NCBI GenBank assembly: GCA_013297885.1
Contig: JAAFIR010000001.1
Location: 1 to 64,000 of the forward strand
Reading direction: 5' to 3'
DNA from: Leptospirales bacterium
GTDB lineage: Bacteria; Spirochaetota; Leptospiria; Leptospirales; Leptospiraceae
Length of the DNA: 64,000 nt
The position numbers and the translations under genes are program-made. Shown here one piece after another: positions 14,797 to 24,334 of the stretch. Position 1 is the first letter of the stretch. Each line of letters starts with the position of its first letter. The notes under the pieces are model-generated. The model did no database searches. It was not told where the DNA came from and saw only the letters and a list, made by a program, of their open reading frames with translations.

Positions 14797-16851
14797 ATGG
14801 AAAAAAAAAGAAGCGTGACTAAGCCATTATTTTTTGATCGAGAACTTTCTTGGATAGATTTTAATTTAAGAGTTTTAGAAGAAGCTTGTGACGAAACAAA
14901 CCCAATTTTAGAAAGACTAAAATTTTTATGTATCACTGAATCCAATTTAAATGAATTTTATATGGTTCGTGTTGCTGGATTAAGAAATGATCTACAAATG
15001 GGAATTGATAGTAAAAGTCTTATTGGTCTAAAAACAGAAGATTTGATTTTAGAAATTTCCAAACATGTAAATGAATTTGTAAAAAAACAATACCTTGTTT
15101 TAGAAGAAAAAATTATTCCTGATTTAAAATCTAACCAAATTCATATTTTAGAAAAAGTAACTGATTTGTCTAAGACTGAAATTGCATTTATAAAAAAATA
15201 TTATATTGAAGAAGTTTCAAGTATCTTAACTCCACTTGCAATTGATCCAGCTCATCCTTTTCCACATTTGCTAAATCGTTCTTTAAACTTAGCTATTGTT
15301 TTGACGGATAATGAGCTTGCAAAAAATACTTTTGCAATAGTTCAAGTTCCTTCCGTACTTCCAAGATTTTTGGAATTACCAAAAGGAGAATTTTCTGAGA
15401 GAAGATTTTTTTCATTAGAAGGAATTATTACACTTCATTTATCCGATTTATTTTTTGGTCGTACTGTTAAAGAAATCCATCCATTCAGAATTATTCGTGA
15501 CTCTGAGCTTTCCTTACATGAAGATAAAGATGTTGATCTTTTAACATCTTTAAAAAAAGAATTAAAGAATCGTTTTTGGGGTGAAGCTGTACGTTTGGAT
15601 GTTCATAATAAAATTCCTGAAAATTTAAAACACTCAGTGATGGAGCTTTTAAAAATCCAAGATCATGAAATTTTTGAAATTCCAAATTTTTTAAATTTAG
15701 TTGACTTAATGTATTTTTACGGACTAGATAATACCAGTCATTTAAAATTTAAAAATTTACCTTTAAAAAATCCACTTGGTGATATGCCAATAGATAAAAT
15801 TTTTCAGACAATTCGAAAAGGGGATTTGATTTTTCACCATCCTTACGACTCGTTTCAAACTGTTGAAAATCTTTTAAAATTTGCTAGCCAAGATCCAAAA
15901 GTTCTTGGAATCAAAATGACTCTTTACCGCACTAGTGGTGATTCTCCAATTATCCAGTATTTAAAACAAGCTGCAGAAAATGGAAAACAAGTTACTGTAC
16001 TTGTTGAATTAAAAGCAAGATTTGATGAAGAAAGAAATATCATTTGGGCACAACGTTTAGAAGATTCTGGTGTTCATGTTGTTTATGGTGTGATTGGTTT
16101 AAAAATTCATTGTAAACTCCTTTTAATTGTCAGAAAAGAAACTGATAAATTAAAAAGATATGTTCATTTAAGTACAGGAAATTATAATTCTGCCACAGCA
16201 AAATACTATACTGATCTTTCCTTATTTACAAATGATTCTTCTATTACTGAAGATGTGGCAACTTTATTTAATGCTTTAACTAGTTCAGGAAAAATGCCTA
16301 GACTTCAAAAACTTTCTGCAGCTCCAGATTATCTTTGGGGAGATTTAATGGAATTAATAAAACAGGAAACTGAAAATGCAAAAAAAGGTTTACCAGCTAA
16401 AATATTTTTAAAAATGAATTCACTAGTTGATAAAAATATTATAGAAGAATTGTACAATGCTAGTAATGCAGGGGTAAAAATAAATTTAGTGATTCGTGGA
16501 ATTTGTTGTTTAGTTCCTGGGAAAATTGGACTTTCTGAAAACATTGTTGTTCGTTCAATTATAGGAAGATTTTTAGAACACTCTAGAATTTATATTTTTG
16601 AAAATGCAGGCGATTCAAAAATGTTTTTGGCATCTGCTGATTGTATGCCAAGAAATTTTTTCAAAAGAATTGAAGTTATGTTTCCAATTATTGATCCCAA
16701 AATCAAAAATAAAATTTTTAGTATCATTGAAATTATTTTAAAAGATAATATCAAAGCTAGAATTTTAAATGAAACAGGTGAATACAAAAAATTAAAACCA
16801 AATTCCGATGAAAAGGAAATCAATTCACATTTAGAATTAGCAAATATATGA
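14797..16851 (+). CDS. ppk1: polyphosphate kinase 1
   Basis: The 684-residue Ppk1 polymerises ATP gamma-phosphate into polyphosphate. Domains follow family order: N-terminal (FFDRELSWIDFNLRVLEEA, LCITESNLNEFYMVRVAG), head, and two phospholipase-D-like catalytic halves. The autophosphorylated histidine lies in LKIHCKL (about residue 438) and the second in LEHSRIYIF (about 595), close to the E. coli positions. It is the first gene of a three-gene run with the two 7TMR-DISM sensors, overlapping the next start by 4 bp, which suggests translational coupling. Confidence 0.93.
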   Translation: MEKKRSVTKPLFFDRELSWIDFNLRVLEEACDETNPILERLKFLCITESNLNEFYMVRVAGLRNDLQMGIDSKSLIGLKTEDLILEISKHVNEFVKKQYLVLEEKIIPDLKSNQIHILEKVTDLSKTEIAFIKKYYIEEVSSILTPLAIDPAHPFPHLLNRSLNLAIVLTDNELAKNTFAIVQVPSVLPRFLELPKGEFSERRFFSLEGIITLHLSDLFFGRTVKEIHPFRIIRDSELSLHEDKDVDLLTSLKKELKNRFWGEAVRLDVHNKIPENLKHSVMELLKIQDHEIFEIPNFLNLVDLMYFYGLDNTSHLKFKNLPLKNPLGDMPIDKIFQTIRKGDLIFHHPYDSFQTVENLLKFASQDPKVLGIKMTLYRTSGDSPIIQYLKQAAENGKQVTVLVELKARFDEERNIIWAQRLEDSGVHVVYGVIGLKIHCKLLLIVRKETDKLKRYVHLSTGNYNSATAKYYTDLSLFTNDSSITEDVATLFNALTSSGKMPRLQKLSAAPDYLWGDLMELIKQETENAKKGLPAKIFLKMNSLVDKNIIEELYNASNAGVKINLVIRGICCLVPGKIGLSENIVVRSIIGRFLEHSRIYIFENAGDSKMFLASADCMPRNFFKRIEVMFPIIDPKIKNKIFSIIEIILKDNIKARILNETGEYKKLKPNSDEKEINSHLELANI

Positions 16852-18728
16852 AAAAAGTTTTTTTTATAATTTTATTTTTTTTTTGTTTTAAAATATATTC
16901 TGAAGATTGTAATAGTTTAATTTCAACTTTTGATAAACCTGTTTCTTTAAATGGAGGTTGGTTATTTCAAAAAGGAGATAATAATGATTGGAAAAATAAA
17001 GAACTAGATGATACCTCTTGGCAAAAAAGATCTTTACCAGATGCAATCCGTGATCCAAATCCAAATGTCGAGATTACAGGATATTATTGGTATCGTTGTA
17101 GAATTTTATTTCCTGAAAACGCAAAAGATACAGTCCATTCAATAGCTATTAATTTAGGAAAAATTAAAGATGCAGATGAAGTTTTTTTTAATGGAAAATT
17201 AATTGGCAGCACAGGAAAATTTCTTCCAAGCTTAGTGAGTGATTTTGAAAAAGATAGAATTTATTCTATTTCTTCAGATGTAATCGAAAGTGGTTTAAAT
17301 GTTTTATCAATTCGTATTTATACATCGACTGATTTTGTTGGACTTGTAACAATTCCAAGAATAGGTTATGAAATTGAAATCAACAGACAAAATAATTTAA
17401 AAGAAATTTTTAACATAACATTTGGATTTGTTTTTATTGCAATGGGACTTTTTTTTGGAATTGGGTCAGTTTTAAAAAGCACAAATAGAAGTAATTTATT
17501 TTTTGCATTATTTTCAATTAGTTTAGGTATTTATATTTTAATTCGTTCACAATACCGCTACAGATTATTTACAAGTTTTTCTTTATCTTATCGCACAGAA
17601 CTAATTTTACTAATGATTTTACCAGTTTTATTTTTAAATTTTATAGCATTTTATGTAAATCATCCAAGAAGATTCTATATATGGTTATTTGAAATTTTAA
17701 TGGGGATTGGAATTTTATTTACAGCAATTTTTGCTAAATCAACTCCAGTTTGGGAAGCAATAACAGATATACTTCCCAAATTACTTTTATATCCTTTAGG
17801 GCTTGTTATTTATATAACCTATCGAAATTATTTAAAACATAAAAGAAAATTAAAATATATTTTTTGGGGAATAGTATTTTTAGCACCTTGTATAATTCTT
17901 GATATTTTAAAAGCATTAGAACTAATTCGATTTCCTTCCACTAGTCATTTTGGATTTATGTTTTTACTAATTAATATTTCAATTCAACTATCTGAAGAGA
18001 TGGTTGAGAATTATCGAAAATTTATTAGTCAGGAAAATGATTTAAAAAAAATGGAAAAACAAAAAACAAAATTTTTAGTTAACCTTTCCTCAGAGTTTAA
18101 ATTTTATATGGACAATATGATAAAAATTGGAAAAGATTTACTTTTAGAACCAGAGCATAAACAAACTTTAACTCGTTTAAAAACAATGGAAAGTTACCAA
18201 GCTCTAACTAGAGCTGTAATTTCAGATGCAGTAGTACTCAATCAAATTGAAAACCGAGAATATGAAAATGTAATCGAAAAATTTTCAATTAAAGATTTAA
18301 TTGAAGATACAATTCAAATAATTGAAACTAGACTTTCACAAAAAAGAATAAATAAAACAATTTCAATTACTTATGGAGATTTTGAAATTATGCAATCCAA
18401 AGAATTGATTTATCTAATTTTTTACCATCTAATAGAAAATATTTATAAATATACTGAACCTGAAAAAGCTTTTCAAATAATTGTAAAATCTGATTTAAAA
18501 ACTGAGATGGAAATTCAAGTAATTGATGAAGGTCCTGGAATAAGTATTTATGAAAAAGCTGATTTGTTTAAAAAATTTGTAAGAGGAGCAAATATTCCAG
18601 AATCTATTCCGGGTGTTGGAATAGGAATTCCACTTGTAAAGTCAATTTCGACTTATCTTGGCGGTAATTTAGAGTTAATAGGTGCAAAAGGAGCAGGTTG
18701 TAAAATTATAATTACAATCCCAACATAA
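16848..18728 (+). CDS. 7TMR-DISM sensor kinase lacking the phospho-acceptor His
   Basis: The 626-residue membrane sensor has a signal peptide (1-20), an extracytoplasmic galactose-binding-like domain (about 30-180, with DEVFFNGKLIG), seven membrane helices (about 185-385) and a histidine-kinase-like cytoplasmic part. Where HisKA domains read NxSHExRTPL, this one reads NLSSEFKFYM (about 410), so the phospho-acceptor His is absent. The ATPase domain keeps the N-box LIENIYKYT (about 528), G1 DEGPG (about 559) and G2 GVGIGIPLV (about 590). It may bind ATP and act by phosphorylating a partner or as a scaffold. Confidence 0.8.
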   Translation: MKKVFFIILFFFCFKIYSEDCNSLISTFDKPVSLNGGWLFQKGDNNDWKNKELDDTSWQKRSLPDAIRDPNPNVEITGYYWYRCRILFPENAKDTVHSIAINLGKIKDADEVFFNGKLIGSTGKFLPSLVSDFEKDRIYSISSDVIESGLNVLSIRIYTSTDFVGLVTIPRIGYEIEINRQNNLKEIFNITFGFVFIAMGLFFGIGSVLKSTNRSNLFFALFSISLGIYILIRSQYRYRLFTSFSLSYRTELILLMILPVLFLNFIAFYVNHPRRFYIWLFEILMGIGILFTAIFAKSTPVWEAITDILPKLLLYPLGLVIYITYRNYLKHKRKLKYIFWGIVFLAPCIILDILKALELIRFPSTSHFGFMFLLINISIQLSEEMVENYRKFISQENDLKKMEKQKTKFLVNLSSEFKFYMDNMIKIGKDLLLEPEHKQTLTRLKTMESYQALTRAVISDAVVLNQIENREYENVIEKFSIKDLIEDTIQIIETRLSQKRINKTISITYGDFEIMQSKELIYLIFYHLIENIYKYTEPEKAFQIIVKSDLKTEMEIQVIDEGPGISIYEKADLFKKFVRGANIPESIPGVGIGIPLVKSISTYLGGNLELIGAKGAGCKIIITIPT

Positions 18729-20662
18729 TGAAATTATTATTTTTATTATTAACATTATTTTCTTTTTGTAATTCTCCGTCAAAAGAGTTAAAAAATGATA
18801 AGCTGATTGATTTATCTGGATCAGAATGGTATGTAAGTTTTGAGGACAATCCAGAATTTACAAAACCAGACTTTAATACTTCAAATTGGGAATCAATAGA
18901 TGTTCCAGGAAATATTAGAAATTTTGATTCTAATTCAAGAGGTGTTTTTTGGTTAAAAAGAAATTTTGAATTATTTGAAACCAGTTTTCCAAATACACAA
19001 GCTCTAAACTTAGGAAAAATTTATGATAGAGATGAGGTTTATTTAAACGGAATTTTAATTGGCATTAACGGAAAAAGTCCAAATGATCTAGTTCAAAATG
19101 AAGTTGCATTTGGCAGACCAAGAGTGTATGCAATTCCACCAAGGATTTTAAAACAAGGAACTAATACAATAGTTATAAAAATTAATTCTAATTTTCGTTC
19201 TTACGGTGGAATAGTTGTTGGAAATGTTGGTATCAGTTCACTTGATCTTGGTGTTAATTCTATATTCCAAAATTCTTTAGATGATGCTATTTATGAATTT
19301 ATATATTTATTTATAGGAATCTTTTTTATTATTTCTTATTTAAAACTTAAAGAATTAAAAGAGTATTTATATTTTAGTATATTTTTAATTGCATTTGCAA
19401 TTTTTCAATTTTCTAGAAATGAGTTTCGTTTTGGAATTGGAAATTTTTTCCTAAGTTTTAAATTTATAGAAAATTCAATTTTATTAAATATGCCTTTTTT
19501 TTATACTTTATTTTTTCAGGAATTTTTCAAACTACCTAAATTAAAATACCAAAATTATTATTTTATATTTAATGCTTTGCTTTCTATATTACTTTTCATT
19601 CCAAACTATGTTTTTTGGACAGATATTTTATCTTTGTGGTCTTTTAATATTATTTTAGTTCTGGGATATTCCCTCTATATTTCACTTACTCGTGCTGTGA
19701 GCAAAAAAAATTATTCTGAAAATTGGGAAGCAATAATATACTCATTTGCATTATTTATTTTTATAATCAATGTATTTTTGGAAATTTTATTTCAAAGAGG
19801 TTTTATTAATTCTGATTCAGGTATAGAAAGTTCTGTTTTATTTTATATTTTAGTTGTAACAATTTGCCTTCGACTTAGATTTATTTTTTTAAAAGTTAAA
19901 ATTCAAAAAAGATTTGAACAACTTAAAGAAATTGATGTTCTTCGAGAAAAAATATTTTTGTACATGGATAGAATTCTTTCTGGAGTGATTGATGAATCTA
20001 TTATGATTACAAGAGCATTAAAAAATAATGTTACACCAGGAAATACAGTTGAAACAGTTTCAAAGGTTCAATTTAATTATGCAGAAATTCAATTAGCATT
20101 AGATGATATTTTAGAGTTATCTAGACTTGAAGTAATGGCTGAACCAGCTTCAAAAGAAACAGTAAATTTTAATGATTTTATTTCTGTTATTTTATCTCTG
20201 GCAAAAATTACTTATACTATTCGTGTAAATGAAAAATTTGAAGTTTATAATTCTTTAGATTTAATCAACTCATTGATTATTCGGCTTATTGATTTTAGTG
20301 GGTTCAAAGATATTTCAAGTAACGATTTAATTGTTACTTCTGATTTGAACAATCATCTTCATTTTAGATTTATGTTGTATTCAAAAGATTATTTTCGAAC
20401 ACAGAAACTTTATAAACAGTTAAATGATTACCAAAAAGGAAAAAATATTCATACAGTTAGATGGGCAATTATAAAAGAGCTTCTAAGGCTTCTAGAAGGT
20501 AATATCGAAATGAAACTCATTAATAAAAAGTTTTTAAGAATTGACTTTTCACTAAAAGCTTTACCAATACGTTCTGAAGATTCAATTCAAATTCCTATAT
20601 TTGATCTAAAAAATTTAAAATTACCAAAAATTAGTTTAAAGTTTCCCAAATTTAAAAAGTAA
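18728..20662 (+). CDS. 7TMR-DISM lipoprotein sensor with eroded kinase domain
   Basis: This 644-residue paralogue of the preceding gene overlaps it by 1 bp. The signal peptide ends LFSFC, so it is probably a lipoprotein. It repeats the architecture: jelly-roll domain with DEVYLNGILIGINGK, seven hydrophobic helices (about 190-385), then a coiled linker and a domain of kinase length. The HisKA-like helix (EIDVLREKIFLYMDRI) has no His, and the ATPase G1 and G2 glycine boxes cannot be found. It is probably a non-catalytic partner of its neighbour. The ppk1 linkage suggests phosphate or stress signalling, which is inference. Confidence 0.7.
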   Translation: MKLLFLLLTLFSFCNSPSKELKNDKLIDLSGSEWYVSFEDNPEFTKPDFNTSNWESIDVPGNIRNFDSNSRGVFWLKRNFELFETSFPNTQALNLGKIYDRDEVYLNGILIGINGKSPNDLVQNEVAFGRPRVYAIPPRILKQGTNTIVIKINSNFRSYGGIVVGNVGISSLDLGVNSIFQNSLDDAIYEFIYLFIGIFFIISYLKLKELKEYLYFSIFLIAFAIFQFSRNEFRFGIGNFFLSFKFIENSILLNMPFFYTLFFQEFFKLPKLKYQNYYFIFNALLSILLFIPNYVFWTDILSLWSFNIILVLGYSLYISLTRAVSKKNYSENWEAIIYSFALFIFIINVFLEILFQRGFINSDSGIESSVLFYILVVTICLRLRFIFLKVKIQKRFEQLKEIDVLREKIFLYMDRILSGVIDESIMITRALKNNVTPGNTVETVSKVQFNYAEIQLALDDILELSRLEVMAEPASKETVNFNDFISVILSLAKITYTIRVNEKFEVYNSLDLINSLIIRLIDFSGFKDISSNDLIVTSDLNNHLHFRFMLYSKDYFRTQKLYKQLNDYQKGKNIHTVRWAIIKELLRLLEGNIEMKLINKKFLRIDFSLKALPIRSEDSIQIPIFDLKNLKLPKISLKFPKFKK

Positions 20663-20770
20663 TTTGTACACAAATTATACAAAATGCTAATTTTTTTGTA
20701 ATTTTTTTGTATTGAAATTATCTTTTAATTAAAAACATAGAAATTAAACTAATAATCAAACATTTTATTT

Positions 20771-20786
20771 TGGCATAAAACTTGCA
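20771..20786 (+). promoter_or_regulatory. sigma-54 (RpoN) promoter
   Basis: TGGCATAAAACTTGCA closely matches the -24/-12 consensus TGGCAC-N5-TTGCA. GG (20772-20773) and GC (20784-20785) are exactly 10 bp apart. A transcript would start near 20797. It lies 110 bp after the second sensor gene. Confidence 0.65.
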
Positions 20787-20796
20787 AATAAGTCTA

Positions 20797-20848
20797 ATAA
20801 GTATTACTAAATCCTCTTGTTTATTTGGGGCGAAAGCCCCTTTTTTTT
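20797..20848 (+). ncRNA. putative sigma-54-dependent small RNA or attenuated leader
   Basis: Between the RpoN promoter and a strong terminator (GGGGCGAAAGCCCC 20827-20840 plus T8) there is room for a transcript of only about 50 nt, with no ORF. It could be a free small RNA, or a leader whose terminator is sometimes read through into the membrane-protein gene starting at 20889. Confidence 0.45.
20827..20848 (+). terminator. strong rho-independent terminator
   Basis: A GGGGC/GCCCC stem closed by a GNRA-type GAAA loop is followed immediately by eight T residues. It is the clearest intrinsic terminator in the window. Its position upstream of a gene, not downstream, is unusual. Confidence 0.85.
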
Positions 20849-20888
20849 ATTTCCTTGCAAATCTAGAAACCAAATTTAATAAAACTAT

Positions 20889-22256
20889 ATGATTAAAATT
20901 TCAGAAATTATTCGCAGAGGTTTTACCTTAAGAATCCTTTGGGACATCTTTATGGTAATGGCTGTGATAGTGAATTTACACCTAATTGTATTTGATTTGA
21001 CCTATTTGAGTTTGAGACCATATTATTTACAACATGTTCCAAAAATTACTAATTTTTATGATCCATTTATGGGGATTGAACCACATCACACAACAGATAA
21101 ATATTTAAGTTTATTAAAAGAATATAATGAAGTTATTAATCATATGGATAAAGAAGGAAATAAAACTAAAGTTTTAGAGCTTTCAGATGAATTGATACAA
21201 GTTTCAATTAAAATGGTTGAAGAAAATTCTTTTGAAAAATCAGGACTAACAGGAAATTTACAAAAAATAAAACATATAGTAAAAAAAGAATTTAGAACTG
21301 CTAATAAAATTCCTGAAGAAAAAGATGTTTCATCTAAAGATGCGTTTAGATGGTTTTGGACTTATGATTCAAACACTGCAATCAATCATGTTCAAATTTT
21401 TAATGATGAGATGAAAGCAATGATGGAAGAAAATTATTATCGAAGTTATGGACTAAATGGGAAATATAAAGATGAGTTTTATAAGTTAGATTTACCATTT
21501 TTTATTTTATTTTTATTAGAATTTTTAGTTCAATGGTATCTATCTCTTAAAAGAAAAGAATATGTTGCTTGGTTTTTATATCCAATGTATCATTTTTATG
21601 ATGTGCTAGGACTAATGCCTTTTCCTCAATTTCGTTTTTTTAGATTATTCAGATTGGCTTCTATGTATATATTCTTAAAAAAAACAAGACTCACAAGAAT
21701 TGGAGATGATATATTTACTAGAACAATTCGTTATTATACAAATATTATTAAAGAAGAATTATCTGATTTAGTTACAATTCGAATTTTAACAGAGATGCAA
21801 GAAGAAATTAAATCCGGTGCTTCTACTGAATTAGTAACTAATGCAATAGAATCTAGAAGAGAAGATATTAAAAAATTAATCAAAATTAATTTAAAAAAAT
21901 CTGTAACAAATTCAAAAGCGACAGAAGCCATGAGAAAATTGCTAGGTGAAGCTTTAGTAAAATCAACTGCAAATGCAAATTCATTAAATATGGTTCCAGC
22001 ATTTTTAAAAGAAAGTATCACTAAAGATATTGGTCTATCAATTTTTGACGCTATGAATGCAGTAATTGCTTCAAAACTTACTGGTGAAGACGGTGAAGAA
22101 AATCTAAATAAACTCGTAGATGGAATTATAGATGATGTGATAATTGGTGCAAAAGATTCGGAAGTAAGTAATTTAAATGAAGTAATGACTATAGAAATTA
22201 TTGAAAATATGAAAAAAGCAGTTGCTGTAAAAAAGTGGGTTAAAGCAAAACTATGA
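20889..22256 (+). CDS. membrane protein with voltage-sensor-like segment
   Basis: The 455-residue protein has an N-terminal membrane helix (about 15-38), a soluble stretch, and further hydrophobic segments (LPFFILFLLEFLVQWYL near 200; YPMYHFYDVLGLMPF near 240). An arginine-spaced helix (FRFFRLFRLASMYIFLKKTR, about 250-270) resembles S4 of ion-transport domains. A 180-residue cytoplasmic helical tail follows. No pore loop is visible, so a true channel is doubtful. The 3' end overlaps the next gene by 4 bp. Confidence 0.5.
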   Translation: MIKISEIIRRGFTLRILWDIFMVMAVIVNLHLIVFDLTYLSLRPYYLQHVPKITNFYDPFMGIEPHHTTDKYLSLLKEYNEVINHMDKEGNKTKVLELSDELIQVSIKMVEENSFEKSGLTGNLQKIKHIVKKEFRTANKIPEEKDVSSKDAFRWFWTYDSNTAINHVQIFNDEMKAMMEENYYRSYGLNGKYKDEFYKLDLPFFILFLLEFLVQWYLSLKRKEYVAWFLYPMYHFYDVLGLMPFPQFRFFRLFRLASMYIFLKKTRLTRIGDDIFTRTIRYYTNIIKEELSDLVTIRILTEMQEEIKSGASTELVTNAIESRREDIKKLIKINLKKSVTNSKATEAMRKLLGEALVKSTANANSLNMVPAFLKESITKDIGLSIFDAMNAVIASKLTGEDGEENLNKLVDGIIDDVIIGAKDSEVSNLNEVMTIEIIENMKKAVAVKKWVKAKL

Positions 22257-23068
22257 ATTTTTTTCTTTTACTATTTTTAGTTTCTCAATTATTTTCTGTT
22301 GAATTAAAAAAAGGAATTCAAACTATTTGTGTTCCTGAAAATACTCCTATTCCATGTAAAAAAAATCAAGTAGCAGTTGATATTTTTATACCTGAAAAAA
22401 AATCAATTAGCACAATTCTTGTTTTAAACGGATGGAATTTTCCTAGAGATGACTGGCAAAAAAAAACAAGCATCTTAAAGCAAGCTGATGAAAATTCATA
22501 TACTTTAATTTTTCCTGAAATGGGAAAAACCATTTATGAATCTGAATTTTTTATAGAAACTAAAACAAAATATTTTATTGAACCAGGTGGAAAATGGTGT
22601 AAAGAAAAATTGATTCCTTCTTTAAATCAAATTGGTTTTTTAATTGAAGGGAATATGAATTTTGTGATGGGACTTTCAACTGGAGGAAGGGGGGCTGTTA
22701 TTCTTGCTTTAAATTCACCAAAAATTTTCAAAAAAGTTGCATCTATTTCTGGTGATTTTGATCAAAGCATATTACCAAATGACAAATTAATGATAAATAT
22801 TTATGGAAAAATGGATGAGTTTCCTAATCGCTGGAAAGAAATCGATAATCCATTTCACAGTTCCAAAAATTGGAATTTACCAATATATTTAGGTCATGGT
22901 AAAAAAGATAAAATTGTTCCATTTTCACAATCAGAAAATTTTCACAAGGAACTAAAAAAACTTCATCCTAATTTAAAAATTATTTTTCATGAGAGTGAGA
23001 ATGATGGGCATGATTATAAATATTGGGAATCTGAAGTAAAACCTATTTTTGATTTTTTTAAAAACTGA
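22253..23068 (+). CDS. secreted esterase-like alpha/beta hydrolase
   Basis: A 271-residue protein with a signal peptide (1-15). It has an alpha/beta-hydrolase pattern similar to esterase-D-type enzymes: VLNGWNFPRDDW, nucleophile elbow GLSTGG (Ser about 142), acid in GHGKKDKIVPF, and histidine in ENDGHDYKYW (about 252). It is translationally coupled to the upstream membrane protein by an ATGA overlap. The substrate is unknown; export to periplasm or envelope is inferred from the signal peptide. Confidence 0.7.
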   Translation: MNFFLLLFLVSQLFSVELKKGIQTICVPENTPIPCKKNQVAVDIFIPEKKSISTILVLNGWNFPRDDWQKKTSILKQADENSYTLIFPEMGKTIYESEFFIETKTKYFIEPGGKWCKEKLIPSLNQIGFLIEGNMNFVMGLSTGGRGAVILALNSPKIFKKVASISGDFDQSILPNDKLMINIYGKMDEFPNRWKEIDNPFHSSKNWNLPIYLGHGKKDKIVPFSQSENFHKELKKLHPNLKIIFHESENDGHDYKYWESEVKPIFDFFKN

Positions 23069-23071
23069 TTT

Positions 23072-23214
23072 GGGCGTTACCCTTTTTTTAATCATAATAA
23101 CTTAAAATAAAAAAAAGGGTCGTGCTTTACGCTCTCATCAAAAAAAAATATTTACAAATTGACTTCACTAAACTTTAAAAATTTTTTTGATGCCGCTTCA
23201 ATCACTAACGCTAG
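23072..23214 (+). repeat. interspersed two-hairpin element, copy 4 (covariant closing stem)
   Basis: The closing stem is GCGTTA 23074-23079 with TAACGC 23206-23211. Hairpin A pairs ACCCTTTTTT from 23079 with AAAAAAGGGT 23111-23120. The linker is CGTGCTTTACGCTCT. Hairpin B pairs CATCAAAAAAA from 23136 with TTTTTTTGATG ending at 23192. It starts 3 bp after a stop codon, between converging genes. Confidence 0.8.
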
Positions 23215-23285
23215 TTCTTGAAAAATTTTTTCCAGGAAGGCTAAAAACCTTAATGAATTTTAAAAAGGAAATTTTAATATTTGTT

Positions 23286-23984
23286 TTATTTATTTTGCAT
23301 TTTAGTTTTAAAAATTTCCAAATTACTTTTTTGGATTTTTAAAATTGATTCAAAATTGATAAAAATATAAACAAAAAATACTAACATTAAAATCAATTCT
23401 AACCAATAAGATCTATTTAAATAAATACAACCTAAATAGAAAAAATAAGAATGAATTAAAAAAGTTAAAGTTATATAAAATATTCTTGTTACTCCAGTTG
23501 ATTCTACAAGAGATACAATTGTACTTAAAGATAAAATTAACATTGCAACTTTATCAAATAAAATAGCAAAATCTTTTTTAAAATCAAATTTTCTTTTTAT
23601 AAAAGAGACTAAACAAAAAAGTCCACCAAGAAAATAATTCATCAGATTGACATAAATATTCTCATTTATCACCGAAATTCCTTCTTCAAATCCAAATAAA
23701 AAATTTAATAAAAGTGAAATTAAAAATAAAGATGATGAAAGTAAGTAGCTATTTTGAAGTAAATAAGCTTCATAAATAAAAAAAAGAGAAATTAAATTTA
23801 AAAAAATAATTTTATAAATAAAATCTATTTCTACAAAACAAAATAATACAAAAAAGAATCCGTATGACAGAGTTTGTAAAATTTTTTGAGGAGTTGAATC
23901 ATTTTCTGGATTGTATAAAGCAAGTTTTGATTTATAAAATAAAAAAGTTAAAAAAAATAAAAGAAAAATGAATCCTAAAATCAT
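23286..23984 (-). CDS. hypothetical polytopic membrane protein
   Basis: This 232-residue protein is almost entirely hydrophobic, with about seven predicted membrane helices (FIFLLFFLTFLFYKS, YGFFFVLFCFVEIDFIY and so on). It carries no recognised motif. It is the third gene of the aroC operon, overlapping the ArsC/Spx-like gene by 4 bp. No function can be given. Confidence 0.55.
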   Translation of the reverse strand: MILGFIFLLFFLTFLFYKSKLALYNPENDSTPQKILQTLSYGFFFVLFCFVEIDFIYKIIFLNLISLFFIYEAYLLQNSYLLSSSLFLISLLLNFLFGFEEGISVINENIYVNLMNYFLGGLFCLVSFIKRKFDFKKDFAILFDKVAMLILSLSTIVSLVESTGVTRIFYITLTFLIHSYFFYLGCIYLNRSYWLELILMLVFFVYIFINFESILKIQKSNLEIFKTKMQNK

Positions 23985-24334
23985 TTAAAAACTTTTTTCC
24001 ATTCTTCTTCTTTAAATCCAATTAAACCTGTTTCATTAGTCAAAACAAATGGTCTTTTTACTAAATTTCCATTTGAAGAAAGTAAATCTAAAGTCTCAGT
24101 TTCACTCATCGATGCTAGTTTATCTTTTAAACCAAGTGACCTATAATCTACTCCTGAAGTGTTAAATAATTTTTTAATATCTTTAATTATCCCAAGCATA
24201 AGTTTTAATTCTTTTTTGGTAGGAGGGGTTTCTCTAATTGCTATAATGTCAGATTCAATTTTTTTTTGCTCTAAAAATTTTAGAGCTTTTCTACAAGTTC
24301 CACAATTGGAATAGGAATAAATTTTTGGTTTCAT
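23981..24334 (-). CDS. ArsC/Spx-family thioredoxin-fold protein
   Basis: The start is set at the ATG overlapping the aroC stop (ATGA), giving 117 residues from [10 protein letters not shown]. The CGTC motif (residues 11-14) is a redox CxxC-type site of the YffB/Spx/ArsC family. Later landmarks are [18 protein letters not shown] and [10 protein letters not shown] (a conserved RP loop). Family members are arsenate-reductase-like or regulatory. Without ars genes nearby, a YffB-like thiol protein is more likely than true arsenate reductase. Confidence 0.75.
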   Translation of the reverse strand: MKPKIYSYSNCGTCRKALKFLEQKKIESDIIAIRETPPTKKELKLMLGIIKDIKKLFNTSGVDYRSLGLKDKLASMSETETLDLLSSNGNLVKRPFVLTNETGLIGFKEEEWKKVFK

